Shown here piece by piece: positions 54,533 through 63,219 of a DNA stretch of 64,000 bases; position 1 is the stretch's first letter; the number at the start of each line of letters is the position of its first letter. The stretch spans positions 496,001-560,000 of the forward strand of contig NZ_JBIGHX010000002.1 of the NCBI RefSeq assembly GCF_043555885.1. The letters are read 5' to 3'. The notes beneath the pieces were generated by a model, which searched no databases, had not been told where the DNA came from, and was given only the letters and a program-made list of their open reading frames with translations. The position numbers and the translations under genes were made by a program. Source of the stretch: Pelomonas lactea (GTDB taxonomy: Bacteria; Pseudomonadota; Gammaproteobacteria; Burkholderiales; Burkholderiaceae_C).

Positions 54533-55753
54533 TTAATGCGCGGCCCACTGAATCGTGCTGAGGTCGATGCCATCCTTGTACATGTCCCACAGCGGGGACA
54601 GCTCGCGCAGCTTGGCGACACGGTCGGTCAGCACGCTGATGGCGTAGTCGATCTCTTCTTCGGTCGTGAAGCGGCCGATGGTCATGCGCAGCGAGCTGTG
54701 GGCCAGCTCATCGCTGCGGCCCAAGGCGCGCAGCACATAGCTGGGCTCCAGGCTGGCCGACGTGCAGGCCGAGCCCGACGACACCGCCAGGCCCTTGACG
54801 CCCATGATCAGCGACTCGCCCTCGACGTAGTTGAACGAAATGTTCAGGTTGTGCGGCACGCGCCGCTCGAGGTCGCCGTTGATGAAGGTCTGCTCGATGC
54901 CCGACAGGCCGTCGATGAGACGCTTGTGCAGCGCGCGGATGCGCTCGTTCTCGGCGCCCATCTCTGCGCGGGCGATGCGGAAGGCCTCGCCCATGCCGAC
55001 GATCTGGTGCACCGGCAGCGTGCCCGAGCGCATGCCGCGCTCGTGGCCACCGCCGTGCATCTGCGCTTCCAGGCGCACGCGCGGCTTGCGACGCACGTAC
55101 AGCGCGCCGATGCCCTTGGGGCCGTAGCTCTTGTGGGAGGCCAGGCTCATCAGGTCGATGGGCAACTGGGCGAGGTCGATCTCCACCTTGCCGGTGGCCT
55201 GGGCCGCATCGACATGGAAGATGACGCCGCGCTCGCGGCAGAGATTGCCCAGCGCGACGACGTCCTGAATGACGCCGATCTCGTTGTTCACGTACATGAC
55301 CGAGGCCAGGATGGTGTCCGGGCGCAGCGCGGCCTTGAACGCTTCCAGGTCGACGAGGCCGTTCTCCAGCACGTCGAGATAGGTCACGTCGAAACCCTGG
55401 CGCTCCAGCTCACGCATGGTGTCCAGCACGGCCTTGTGCTCGGTCTTCACGGTGATCAGGTGCTTGCCACGCGTCTTGTAGAACTGCGCAGCGCCCTTCA
55501 ACGCCAGGTTGTTGGACTCGGTGGCGCCGGAAGTCCAGACGATCTCGCGCGGATCAGCGCCGATCAGCTCGGCCACCTGCACGCGCGCCTTCTCGACCGC
55601 CTCTTCCGCCTCCCAGCCCCAGGCATGGCTGCGCGACGCCGGGTTGCCGAAGTGCTCGCGCAGCCAGGGAATCATCGCGTCCACCACGCGGGGGTCGCAC
55701 GGCGTCGTCGCGCCGTAGTCCAGGTAGATCGGGAAGTGCGGGGTCATGTCCAT
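54533..55753 (-). CDS. iscS: Cysteine desulfurase IscS
   Basis: A 406-residue class V PLP aminotransferase that removes sulfur from cysteine for clusters and tRNA thiolation. The PLP lysine is in SLASHKSYGPKGIGALYVRR (HK, about residue 208), and the sulfur-carrying cysteine is in SGSACTSASLEPSYVLRALG (about 330). Two ATGs (55753 and 55747) are possible; neither has a strong ribosome site. It lies 28 bp after iscR. Confidence 0.97.
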   Translation of the reverse strand: MDMTPHFPIYLDYGATTPCDPRVVDAMIPWLREHFGNPASRSHAWGWEAEEAVEKARVQVAELIGADPREIVWTSGATESNNLALKGAAQFYKTRGKHLITVKTEHKAVLDTMRELERQGFDVTYLDVLENGLVDLEAFKAALRPDTILASVMYVNNEIGVIQDVVALGNLCRERGVIFHVDAAQATGKVEIDLAQLPIDLMSLASHKSYGPKGIGALYVRRKPRVRLEAQMHGGGHERGMRSGTLPVHQIVGMGEAFRIARAEMGAENERIRALHKRLIDGLSGIEQTFINGDLERRVPHNLNISFNYVEGESLIMGVKGLAVSSGSACTSASLEPSYVLRALGRSDELAHSSLRMTIGRFTTEEEIDYAISVLTDRVAKLRELSPLWDMYKDGIDLSTIQWAAH

Positions 55754-55781
55754 GGAACGACTACTTTTCTGAGTTCTTGTC

Positions 55782-56315
55782 TTACTTGCTGAACGCGCCA
55801 CCCAGCGCAAACACCGAGTTCGGCGCCGTCACGCGGATGGGCTTGAGGACCGGCTGGCTGGAGATGGCGCGCTTGACCGGCGCCGCCTCGACCTCGAAGC
55901 CCTTGGCGAGTTGCTCGTCCGCCAGCTTGCGCAGCGACACAGAGTCGAGGTACTCGATCATCTTGGCGTTCAGATTGGTCCAGAGTTCGTGGGTGATGCA
56001 GCGACCGCTGTCCTCGCCCATGCAGTTTTCCTTGCCACCGCAGCCGGTGGCGTCCAGCGCCTCGTCCACAGCGACGATGATGTCGGCGACCGTGATGTCC
56101 TCAGCCTTGCGGCCCAGCGAGTAGCCGCCGCCGGGGCCGCGGGTGGACTCCACCAGCTCGTGGCGACGCAACTTGCCGAACAACTGCTCCAGGTAGGACA
56201 GCGAAATCTGCTGCCGCTGGCTGATCGCCGCCAGGGCGACCGGGCCGGTATTCTCGCGCAGCGCCAAGTCCAGCATCGCGGTGACTGCAAACCGGCCTTT
56301 GGTGGTGAGACGCAT
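55782..56315 (-). CDS. iscR: Fe-S regulator IscR
   Basis: A 177-residue Rrf2-family regulator that represses isc when it carries a 2Fe-2S cluster. The winged helix-turn-helix fills residues 1-65 (MRLTTKGRFAVTAMLDLALR, ISLSYLEQLFGKLRRHELVE). The cluster cysteines in TGCGGKENCMGEDSGRCITH are spaced C-x5-C-x7-C, two residues longer in the second gap than E. coli IscR. The C-terminal tail is longer and basic. It is the first gene of the isc operon. Confidence 0.95.
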   Translation of the reverse strand: MRLTTKGRFAVTAMLDLALRENTGPVALAAISQRQQISLSYLEQLFGKLRRHELVESTRGPGGGYSLGRKAEDITVADIIVAVDEALDATGCGGKENCMGEDSGRCITHELWTNLNAKMIEYLDSVSLRKLADEQLAKGFEVEAAPVKRAISSQPVLKPIRVTAPNSVFALGGAFSK

Positions 56316-56409
56316 GTGAAACTCCTTGGCGAGTTGCCCGGACCGGATTTGTCCAGGCCATTGATTCGGGGTTAACCCGGGACGGCCGGACAATAGCCGA
56401 GCGAATCAT

Positions 56410-56440
56410 TTCCGATGATTTTACTCGACTACTCAAGCTC
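56410..56440 (-). promoter_or_regulatory. Candidate isc promoter/IscR site
   Basis: On the minus strand, CTTGAGTAGTCGAGTAAAAT lies about 100 bases upstream of the iscR ATG. It combines a TTGAGT -35-like hexamer with GTCGAGT/GACTACTC half-sites that resemble type 1 IscR boxes (YYGACT...AGTCRR). The short AT-rich stretch is unusual for this region. The -10 element is not clear. Confidence 0.45.
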
Positions 56441-56501
56441 GGCCTAGGGCGGCCGCGTATCCCCAGCGTTTGGCGGGACTTTTTGCTGCGCCGCAGCAGG
56501 C

Positions 56502-58628
56502 TCAGCGCGAACCGGTCTTGCGAGCCGAGTCCAGCGGCACGATGTTGTCGTGCACGCGGGCGCCGAACGCCTGTTCCCGCAACTGGGCCAGCTGGTCGCG
56601 CAACCGCGCGGCCTTCTCGAACTCCAGGTTGCGGGCGTGTTCCAGCATCTGCTTTTCGAGCTGCGCGATACGTTTGGCCAGGTCCTTCTCGGACAGTTCC
56701 TCGACCTTGGCCGCCGCCAGCAATTTCGCCTCGTCGCGGCCCGACTCCTCCGAGTAGACCCCGTCGATGAGGTCCTTGATGCGCTTTTGCACGCTGCGCG
56801 GCGTGATGCCGTGAGCCTCGTTGAATGCGATCTGCTTGGCGCGCCGGCGCTCGGTCTCGCCGATGGCCTTGCGCATGGACTCGGTGATCTTGTCCGCGTA
56901 CAGGATGGCCTTGCCGTTCAGGTTGCGCGCGGCGCGGCCGATGGTCTGGATCAGGCTGCGCTCGGCGCGCAGGAAGCCTTCCTTGTCGGCGTCGAGGATA
57001 GCGACCAGCGACACCTCGGGGATGTCCAGCCCCTCGCGCAGCAGGTTGATGCCCACCAGCACGTCGAACGCGCCCAGCCGCAGGTCGCGCAGGATCTCGA
57101 CGCGCTCCACCGTATCCACATCCGAGTGCAGGTAGCGCACCTTGACGCCGTTGTCGCTGAGATAGTCCGTCAGTTGCTCGGCCATGCGCTTGGTCAGCGT
57201 GGTGATCAACACGCGCTCGTTGACGTCGACGCGCCCGCGGATTTCCTGCAGCACATCGTCCACCTGATGAGTCGCCGGGCGCACCTCGACGATGGGATCC
57301 ACCAGCCCGGTCGGCCGCACGACCTGCTCGACGACCTGCCCCGCGTTGTCCTGCTCGTACTGGCCCGGCGTGGCCGACACGAACACCGCCTGGCGCATCT
57401 TGCGCTCGAACTCGGCGAACTTCAGCGGCCGGTTGTCCAGCGCCGACGGCAGTCGGAAGCCGTACTCCACCAGCGTCGTCTTGCGCGCCCGGTCGCCGTT
57501 GTACATGCCGCCGAACTGGCCAATCAGCACGTGGCTTTCGTCCAGGAACATCAGCGCGTCGGGCGGCAGGTAGTCCACCAGCGTCGGCGGCGGGTCGCCG
57601 GGCTGCGCGCCGGACAGGTGCCGCGTGTAGTTCTCGATGCCCTTGCAGTGGCCCACCTCCTGCAGCATCTCCAGGTCGAAGCGGGTGCGCTGCTCCACGC
57701 GCTGCGCCTCGACGAGCTTGCCCTCCTTGACGAAGAAGGCCACGCGCTCGCGCAACTCCTCCTTGATCGCCTCGGCGGCGGCCAGCACGCGCTCGCGCGG
57801 CGTCACGTAATGGCTGCTGGGGTAGACGGTGAAGCGCGGGATCTTCTGGCGGATCTGGCCGGTCAGCGGGTCGAACAGCGACAGCGCCTCGATCTCGTCG
57901 TCGAACAGCTCGATGCGGATGGCCAGCTCCGAATGCTCGGCCGGGAACACGTCGATGGTGTCGCCGCGCACGCGGAAGTGGCCGCGGCTGAACTCCATCT
58001 CGTTACGCGTGTACTGCATGCGGATCAGGTGCGCGATGACGTCGCGCTGGCCCAGCTTGTCGCCCACGCGCAGCGTCATCACCATCTGGTGGTAGTCCGC
58101 CGGCGAGCCGATGCCGTAGATGGCCGACACGGACGCGACGATGACGACGTCGCGCCGCTCCAGCAGGCTCTTGGTGCAGGACAGCCGCATCTGCTCGATG
58201 TGCTCGTTGATCGCGCTGTCCTTCTCGATGAACAAGTCGCGCTGCGGCACGTAGGCCTCGGGCTGGTAGTAGTCGTAGTAGCTGACGAAGTACTCGACGG
58301 CGTTCTTCGGGAAGAAGTCCTTGAACTCGCTGTACAGCTGCGCGGCCAGCGTCTTGTTGGGCGCAAAGATGATGGCCGGGCGGCCCAGGCGCGCGATGAC
58401 GTTGGCCATCGTGAAGGTCTTGCCCGAGCCGGTCACGCCCAGCAGCGTCTGGTAGCTGAGGCCGTCGTTGACCCCCTCGCACAGCTGGGCGATGGCCGTC
58501 GGCTGATCCCCCGCCGGCGGGAAAGGCTGGAACAGCTGGAACGGGGAGCCTTCGAAGCTGACGAATTCGCCCTTGCGTTCCTCGGCGTCTCCCTCCGGGG
58601 CGGTCTGGGCGTTCAGGGCGTCTTGCAT
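56502..58628 (-). CDS. uvrB: Excinuclease ABC subunit B
   Basis: A 708-residue helicase-like damage-verification subunit of nucleotide excision repair. Walker A is LLGVTGSGKTFTMAN (about 63-77), the beta-hairpin block is YYDYYQPEAYVPQRD (about 115-129), and the DEAD-like box is MFLDESHVLIGQFGG. Helicase motifs V and VI are INLLREGLDIPEVSLVAILD and QTIGRAARNLNGKAIL. The C-terminal UVR domain (LEKQMLEHARNLEFEKAARL) binds UvrC. It is divergent from the aminotransferase gene at 58735; an SOS box was not recognised by eye. Confidence 0.98.
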   Translation of the reverse strand: MQDALNAQTAPEGDAEERKGEFVSFEGSPFQLFQPFPPAGDQPTAIAQLCEGVNDGLSYQTLLGVTGSGKTFTMANVIARLGRPAIIFAPNKTLAAQLYSEFKDFFPKNAVEYFVSYYDYYQPEAYVPQRDLFIEKDSAINEHIEQMRLSCTKSLLERRDVVIVASVSAIYGIGSPADYHQMVMTLRVGDKLGQRDVIAHLIRMQYTRNEMEFSRGHFRVRGDTIDVFPAEHSELAIRIELFDDEIEALSLFDPLTGQIRQKIPRFTVYPSSHYVTPRERVLAAAEAIKEELRERVAFFVKEGKLVEAQRVEQRTRFDLEMLQEVGHCKGIENYTRHLSGAQPGDPPPTLVDYLPPDALMFLDESHVLIGQFGGMYNGDRARKTTLVEYGFRLPSALDNRPLKFAEFERKMRQAVFVSATPGQYEQDNAGQVVEQVVRPTGLVDPIVEVRPATHQVDDVLQEIRGRVDVNERVLITTLTKRMAEQLTDYLSDNGVKVRYLHSDVDTVERVEILRDLRLGAFDVLVGINLLREGLDIPEVSLVAILDADKEGFLRAERSLIQTIGRAARNLNGKAILYADKITESMRKAIGETERRRAKQIAFNEAHGITPRSVQKRIKDLIDGVYSEESGRDEAKLLAAAKVEELSEKDLAKRIAQLEKQMLEHARNLEFEKAARLRDQLAQLREQAFGARVHDNIVPLDSARKTGSR

Positions 58629-58734
58629 CGGGTAAATCCTGGGAAAATCTGCGGCTTGCGCAATCCGTCAGCTTAAGCGCAGTCCCTCGCTGACCCCCTC
58701 CCCCTGCTGCCAACGCCCCTTCAGGAATCTCGAC

Positions 58735-59922
58735 ATGTCTTTGTTCGCCGACGTCGCCCTTGCCCCCCGTGACCCCATCCTGGGCCTGAACGAGCAGTTC
58801 AACGCCGACACCCGCCCCGGCAAGGTCAACCTCGGCGTGGGCGTGTACTACGACGAGAACGGCAAGCTGCCGCTGCTGAAGTGCGTGCGCGAAGCCGAGG
58901 CCGCCATGGCCGCGGTGCCCAAGCCGCGGGGCTATCTGCCCATCGACGGCATCGCCGCCTATGACAAGGCCGTGCAGAAGCTGGTGTTCGGCAGCGAGCT
59001 GAAGAACGTCGCCACCGTGCAGGCCATCGGCGGCACCGGCGCGCTGAAGGTCGGCGCCGACTTCCTGAAGCAGCTCAACCCGACCGCCAAGGTGCTGATC
59101 TCCGACCCGAGCTGGGAGAACCACCGCGCGCTGTTCACGCAGGCCGGCTTCACGGTCGAGACCTACCCCTACTACGACGCCGTCAACAAGGGCGTCAACT
59201 TCGCCGGCATGCTGGCCGCGCTGAACGCCGCCCCCGCCGGCACCGTCGTCGTGCTGCACGCCTGCTGCCACAACCCGACCGGTTACGACATCACCGCCGC
59301 CCAGTGGGCTGAAGTGGTGGCCGTCGTCAAGGCCAAGGGCCTGACACCCTTCCTGGACATGGCCTACCAGGGCTTCGGCTTCGGCCTGAAGGAAGACGGC
59401 GAAGCCGTGCGCCAGTTCATGGCCGCCGGCGTCGGCTTCTTCGTGTCGACCAGCTTCTCCAAGAGCTTCTCGCTGTATGGCGAGCGCGTCGGCGCGCTGA
59501 GCGTCGTCTGCAGCAGCGATGAAGAGGCCGTGCGCGTGCTGTCGCAGCTGAAGATCGCCATCCGCACCAACTACTCCAACCCGCCCACCCACGGTGCGCA
59601 GGTCGTGGCCGCCGTGCTGTCCGACGACAAGCTGCGTGCGATGTGGGAGGACGAGCTGGCCGGCATGCGCGCGCGCATCAAGGCCATGCGCTCGGCGCTG
59701 GTCGCGGCACTGAAGGCCGCCGGCGTCACGCAGGACCTGGGTTTCGTCACCGAGCAACTGGGCATGTTCAGCTACTCCGGCCTGACCGCCGCCCAGATGC
59801 AGCGCCTGCGCAGCGAGTTCGGCGTCTACGGCGTGGACTCCGGCCGCATCTGCGTCGCCGCGCTGAACGAGGGCAACCTGCCCGTCGTGGCCGCCGGCAT
59901 GGCGGCCGTCATGAAGGGCTGA
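58735..59922 (+). CDS. Aromatic/aspartate aminotransferase (TyrB/AspC type)
   Basis: A 395-residue class I PLP aminotransferase that moves amino groups between aromatic amino acids or aspartate and 2-oxoglutarate. The start MSLFADVALAPRDPILGLNE and the block NLGVGVYYDENGKLPLLKCV are typical of subgroup I-alpha. The PLP lysine is in FVSTSFSKSFSLYGERVGAL (about residue 246), CHNPTGYDIT holds the cofactor aspartate region, and FSYSGLTAAQMQRLRSEFGV is near the substrate arginine. Substrate preference between tyrosine and aspartate is not resolved. Confidence 0.94.
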   Translation: MSLFADVALAPRDPILGLNEQFNADTRPGKVNLGVGVYYDENGKLPLLKCVREAEAAMAAVPKPRGYLPIDGIAAYDKAVQKLVFGSELKNVATVQAIGGTGALKVGADFLKQLNPTAKVLISDPSWENHRALFTQAGFTVETYPYYDAVNKGVNFAGMLAALNAAPAGTVVVLHACCHNPTGYDITAAQWAEVVAVVKAKGLTPFLDMAYQGFGFGLKEDGEAVRQFMAAGVGFFVSTSFSKSFSLYGERVGALSVVCSSDEEAVRVLSQLKIAIRTNYSNPPTHGAQVVAAVLSDDKLRAMWEDELAGMRARIKAMRSALVAALKAAGVTQDLGFVTEQLGMFSYSGLTAAQMQRLRSEFGVYGVDSGRICVAALNEGNLPVVAAGMAAVMKG

Positions 59923-59952
59923 CCGCCCCTCAACGCACCGTTGAAGTGCGCA

Positions 59953-60008
59953 GGATTGGCGGTTTGACCGCCAATCCATGTTGCAGCGCACAACGCTGCA
60001 AGCGTTTT
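59953..60008 (+). terminator. Two hairpins after the aminotransferase gene
   Basis: Two perfect inverted repeats occur in series. GGATTGGCGGT (59953-59963) pairs with ACCGCCAATCC (59967-59977) around a 3-base loop. TTGCAGCG (59981-59988) pairs with CGCTGCAA (59994-60001) around 5 bases, followed by GCGTTTTCT. The second looks like an intrinsic terminator for the aminotransferase; the first may strengthen it or act on the phaZ leader. Confidence 0.7.
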
Positions 60009-60050
60009 CTGGCACCATCGGGCCATTCCTGACCCTTGCCAAGGCCGGCC

Positions 60051-61373
60051 ATGCTGTATCAATTCTTCGAAACCCAGCGCGCCCTGCTCAGCCCGTTCTC
60101 CGAGTTCGCCGCCGCGTCGGCCAAGCTCTACAGCCACCCGCTGTCGCCGTTCACGCACACGCCGATGGCGCAGCGCTTGTCCGCCGGGCTGGACCTGATG
60201 CACCGCCTGGCCAAGGACTACGAGAAGCCCGAGTTCGACATCAAGACGGTGGAGGTCGACGGTGTCGACGTCGCCGTCCAGGAGCTGGTGGCCATCGAGA
60301 AGCCGTTCTGCCGCCTGCTGCGCTTCAAGCGCTACACCGACGACTCCGACGTGCTGGCCAAGATGAAGGACCAGCCGACAGTGCTGGTCGTGGCGCCGCT
60401 GTCGGGCCACCACAGCACGCTGCTGCGCGAGACCGTCAAGCAACTGCTGAAGGACCACAAGGTCTACATCACCGACTGGACCGACGCGCGCATGGTGCCG
60501 CTGGAAGTGGGCCCCTTCCACCTGGACGACTACATCCGCTACGTGCAGGAGTTCATCCGCCACGTTGGCGGCGCCGACTGCCACGTGATGTCCGTCTGCC
60601 AGCCGACCGTGCCCGTGCTGGCCGCCATCTCGCTGATGGCATCCGCCGGCGAGGCCACGCCGCGCTCCATGACCATGATGGGCGGCCCCATCGACGCCCG
60701 CAAGAGCCCCACGGCCGTCAACAACCTGGCCATGAACCGAAGCTTCAGCTGGTTCGAGAACAACGTCATCTACCGCGTGCCGACCAACTTCCCCGGCGCC
60801 GGCCGCAACGTCTACCCGGGCTTCCTGCAGCACACCGGCTTCGTCGCAATGAACCCGGACCGCCACCTGTCCTCGCACTACGACTACTTCCTGGACCTGG
60901 TGCGTGGCGACGACGACAGCGCCGAGGCGCACCGCAAGTTCTACGACGAGTACAACGCCGTGCTGGACATGCCCGCCGAGTACTACCTGGACACGATCAA
61001 GACCGTGTTCCAGGACTTCGCGCTGGTCAATGGCACCTGGTTCGTCGACGGCCAGCAGGTGCGGCCGCAGGACATCAAAACGACCGCGCTGCTGACGGTC
61101 GAAGGTGAGCTGGACGACATCTCCGGCGCCGGCCAGACCCGTGCCGCGCATGACCTGTGCGAAGGCGTGCCCAAGGCCCACCAGTTCCACTACGACGCGC
61201 TCGGCGCCGGCCACTACGGCATCTTCTCGGGCCGCCGCTGGCGCGAGAAGGTCTACCCGCAGGTGCGCGACTTCATCGCCAAGTACGAAGCCGCCCCGCT
61301 GAAGCAGACGGCCAAGGCCCCGCCGGTGAAGGCGGCGTCCAAGCCCGCCACCAAGCGCACCCGCCGCGCGTGA
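60051..61373 (+). CDS. phaZ: Intracellular polyhydroxybutyrate depolymerase PhaZ
   Basis: A 440-residue granule-associated alpha/beta hydrolase that mobilises stored polyhydroxybutyrate. The start MLYQFFETQRALLSPFSEFA is typical of the PhaZa1 family. The nucleophile elbow VMSVCQPTVPVLAAIS has cysteine (about residue 182) in place of the lipase serine, as in the Cupriavidus enzyme. A C-terminal basic Ala/Lys/Pro tail (APPVKAASKPATKRTRRA) may aid granule or DNA contact. Its TGA overlaps the GTG of rsxB. Polymer storage fits a Burkholderiales host. Confidence 0.94.
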   Translation: MLYQFFETQRALLSPFSEFAAASAKLYSHPLSPFTHTPMAQRLSAGLDLMHRLAKDYEKPEFDIKTVEVDGVDVAVQELVAIEKPFCRLLRFKRYTDDSDVLAKMKDQPTVLVVAPLSGHHSTLLRETVKQLLKDHKVYITDWTDARMVPLEVGPFHLDDYIRYVQEFIRHVGGADCHVMSVCQPTVPVLAAISLMASAGEATPRSMTMMGGPIDARKSPTAVNNLAMNRSFSWFENNVIYRVPTNFPGAGRNVYPGFLQHTGFVAMNPDRHLSSHYDYFLDLVRGDDDSAEAHRKFYDEYNAVLDMPAEYYLDTIKTVFQDFALVNGTWFVDGQQVRPQDIKTTALLTVEGELDDISGAGQTRAAHDLCEGVPKAHQFHYDALGAGHYGIFSGRRWREKVYPQVRDFIAKYEAAPLKQTAKAPPVKAASKPATKRTRRA

Positions 61374-62014
61374 GCCTCGCGGCCCTCATCGACGCCGCAC
61401 TGCCGCAGACCCAATGCACCCGCTGCGGCTACCCGGACTGCCGCCGCTACGCCGAAGCCGTCGCCACCGGTGAGGCGGAAATCAACCAGTGCCCGCCCGG
61501 CGGCGCCGAAGGCGTGGCCCGGCTGGCCGCCGTCACCGGCCGCCCGGTGCTGCCGCTGAACCCGGCGAACGGCATCGAAGCCACGCGCGGCGTGGCGGTC
61601 ATCGACGAGGCCTGGTGCATCGGCTGCACGCTGTGCATCAAGGCCTGCCCGGCGGACTGCATCGTCGGCGCACCCAAGGCCATGCACGTCGTCGTCACGG
61701 CGCAATGCACCGGCTGCGAGCTGTGCGTGCCGGCCTGCCCGGTGGACTGCATCTCCATGCCCGAGGTGACCACCGCCACCGGCTGGGCCGCCTGGAGCCA
61801 GCCGCAGGCCGACGAGGCGCGCGAGCGCTACGCCTTCAAGCAGTTCCGCCGCCACCGCGAGGCCGAGGAGAACGACGCCCGCCTGGCCGCCAAGGCCGAG
61901 GCCAAGCTGGCCGACCTGCCAGCGGCATCGCACATCACCGACCCGGCGCAGCTGGACCGCAAGCGCGCCGCCATCGAGGCGGCATTGGCCCGAGCACGTG
62001 CCAAGCGAGGCTGA
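61370..62014 (+). CDS. rsxB: Electron transport complex protein RsxB/RnfB-like ferredoxin
   Basis: A 214-residue Fe-S protein starting at GTG (VSLAALIDAALPQTQCTRCG). An N-terminal 4Fe-4S 'ARLF' type motif (CTRCGYPDCRRYAEAVATGE, with the later QCPPGG) is followed by two ferredoxin motifs, CIGCTLCIKACPADCI and CTGCELCVPACPVDCI. The C-terminal third is a charged helix rich in Ala, Glu and Arg. It lacks the N-terminal membrane helix of the classical RnfB, and the other rnf genes are absent here. It sits immediately before nth, a common rsxB-nth arrangement that suggests a role in maintaining Fe-S proteins. Confidence 0.88.
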   Translation: MSLAALIDAALPQTQCTRCGYPDCRRYAEAVATGEAEINQCPPGGAEGVARLAAVTGRPVLPLNPANGIEATRGVAVIDEAWCIGCTLCIKACPADCIVGAPKAMHVVVTAQCTGCELCVPACPVDCISMPEVTTATGWAAWSQPQADEARERYAFKQFRRHREAEENDARLAAKAEAKLADLPAASHITDPAQLDRKRAAIEAALARARAKRG

Positions 62015-62035
62015 AGGCGGCTGACAATTGACGGC

Positions 62036-62680
62036 ATGAACGCCGCTCAAGTCGAACGCTTTTTCGCCACACTGAAAGCCGCCAATTCGGCGCCGCAGAC
62101 CGAGCTGGAGTTCTCCAGCGTCTTCGAGCTGCTGACGGCCGTGCTGCTGTCCGCGCAGGCCACCGACGTCGGCGTCAACAAGGCCACCAGGCGCCTGTTC
62201 GCCGTCGCCAACATGCCGGCGCAGATCCTGGCGCTGGGTCAGGACGGCCTCGAATCGCACATCAAGACCATCGGCCTGTACCGCAGCAAGGCCAGGCACC
62301 TGCTGCAGACCTGCCAGATCCTCATCGAGCAGCATGGCGGCGAGGTGCCGCGCTCCCGCGAGGCGCTCGAGGCCCTGCCCGGCGTCGGCCGCAAGACCGC
62401 CAACGTCGTCCTCAACGTGGCCTTCGGCGAGCCGACGATGGCGGTGGACACGCACATCTTCCGCGTCAGCAACCGCACCGGCCTCGCGCCGGGCAAGACG
62501 CCGCTGGCCGTCGAGCAGGGCCTGCTGCAGCGCGTGCCCGCGGCCTATCTCGTCGATGCTCACCACTGGCTCATCCTGCACGGCCGCTACGTCTGCCAGG
62601 CGCGCAAGCCCCTGTGCAACGTTTGCGCCGTCATCGACGAATGCGACCACGGTCGCCACCTAAAATCAGCATCCGCCTGA
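62036..62680 (+). CDS. nth: Endonuclease III
   Basis: A 214-residue DNA glycosylase/AP lyase that removes oxidised pyrimidines. The helix-hairpin-helix with catalytic lysine is LPGVGRKTANVVLNVAFGEP (about 115-134), and the catalytic aspartate is in AVDTHIFRVSNRTGL. The C-terminal 4Fe-4S motif CQARKPLCNVCAVIDEC fits C-x6-C-x2-C-x5-C. It follows rsxB by 21 bp. Confidence 0.98.
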   Translation: MNAAQVERFFATLKAANSAPQTELEFSSVFELLTAVLLSAQATDVGVNKATRRLFAVANMPAQILALGQDGLESHIKTIGLYRSKARHLLQTCQILIEQHGGEVPRSREALEALPGVGRKTANVVLNVAFGEPTMAVDTHIFRVSNRTGLAPGKTPLAVEQGLLQRVPAAYLVDAHHWLILHGRYVCQARKPLCNVCAVIDECDHGRHLKSASA

Positions 62681-62694
62681 TCAGAAGCCCCTCC

Positions 62695-62907
62695 ATGGCC
62701 AGCCTCACCGACCTGACCGACCGCGTTGAGCGCCTGCTCGTGCGCCACGACGAAATCCTGCGCACCAACCTGCTGCTGCAGGTACAGCTGACCGCCATCA
62801 CACAGGAGCGCGACAGCCTGCGTTCGCGCCTGAGCGCCGCCCGCGCCCGCGTCGACGCGCTGCTGGAACGCCTGCCCGCCGAGGCTCCCAAGGAGGAGCA
62901 GCCATGA
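62695..62907 (+). CDS. Small coiled-coil protein (TIGR02449 type)
   Basis: A 70-residue protein, nearly all predicted coiled coil (LTDLTDRVERLLVRHDEILR, then TNLLLQVQLTAITQERDSLR). It matches the short family encoded immediately before zapA in many beta- and gammaproteobacteria, distantly like ZapB/SlyX. Its stop overlaps the zapA ATG by four bases, so the two are coupled; a role in cell division is inferred from position. Confidence 0.85.
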   Translation: MASLTDLTDRVERLLVRHDEILRTNLLLQVQLTAITQERDSLRSRLSAARARVDALLERLPAEAPKEEQP

Positions 62908-63203
62908 AGCAGATGGAAGTCACCATCATGGGCCAGAGCTACCTGCTGGGCTGCCCGCCTGGCGGTGAGGCCGCGCTGACCGCCGCCGTGGCGCAGGTGG
63001 ACCGCGAGATGAGCGCCATCCGCGACGCTGGCAAGGTCAAGGCGCGCGAGCGCATCGCCGTGCTGGCCGCGCTGAACCTGGCCTACCAGTTGGCAGACAC
63101 GCCGCGCGAGGCCGCCCCAGCCTCCGCGCCAGCATCGCTTGATGTCGATACCCTCATCAAGCGCCTGGACGAAGCACTGGGACACGACGGCCAGCTGCTC
63201 TGA
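62904..63203 (+). CDS. zapA: Cell-division protein ZapA
   Basis: A 99-residue FtsZ-ring stabiliser. The N-terminal domain begins MKQMEVTIMGQSYLLGCPPG and the GGEAALTAAVAQVDREMSAI helix follows. The later ARERIAVLAALNLAYQLAD coiled coil drives tetramer formation. An in-frame ATG codes Met4, but the first fits the coupling to the upstream gene. 6S RNA lies 16 bases downstream. Confidence 0.95.
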   Translation: MKQMEVTIMGQSYLLGCPPGGEAALTAAVAQVDREMSAIRDAGKVKARERIAVLAALNLAYQLADTPREAAPASAPASLDVDTLIKRLDEALGHDGQLL

Positions 63204-63219
63204 CGGCGTAAACTCCGCC

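Noticed and set aside
58003..60042. A long minus-strand frame that covers the aminotransferase and the start of uvrB
   Set aside because: The plus-strand aminotransferase has complete PLP motifs, and uvrB is read in another frame.
59978..60050. A small open frame starting within the hairpins upstream of phaZ
   Set aside because: There is no ribosome site, it overlaps a terminator stem, and its continuation is out of frame with phaZ.
61370..62014. A complete Rnf complex at rsxB
   Set aside because: Only the RnfB-like protein is present; its neighbours are phaZ and nth, and none of rnfA, C, D, G or E is in the window.
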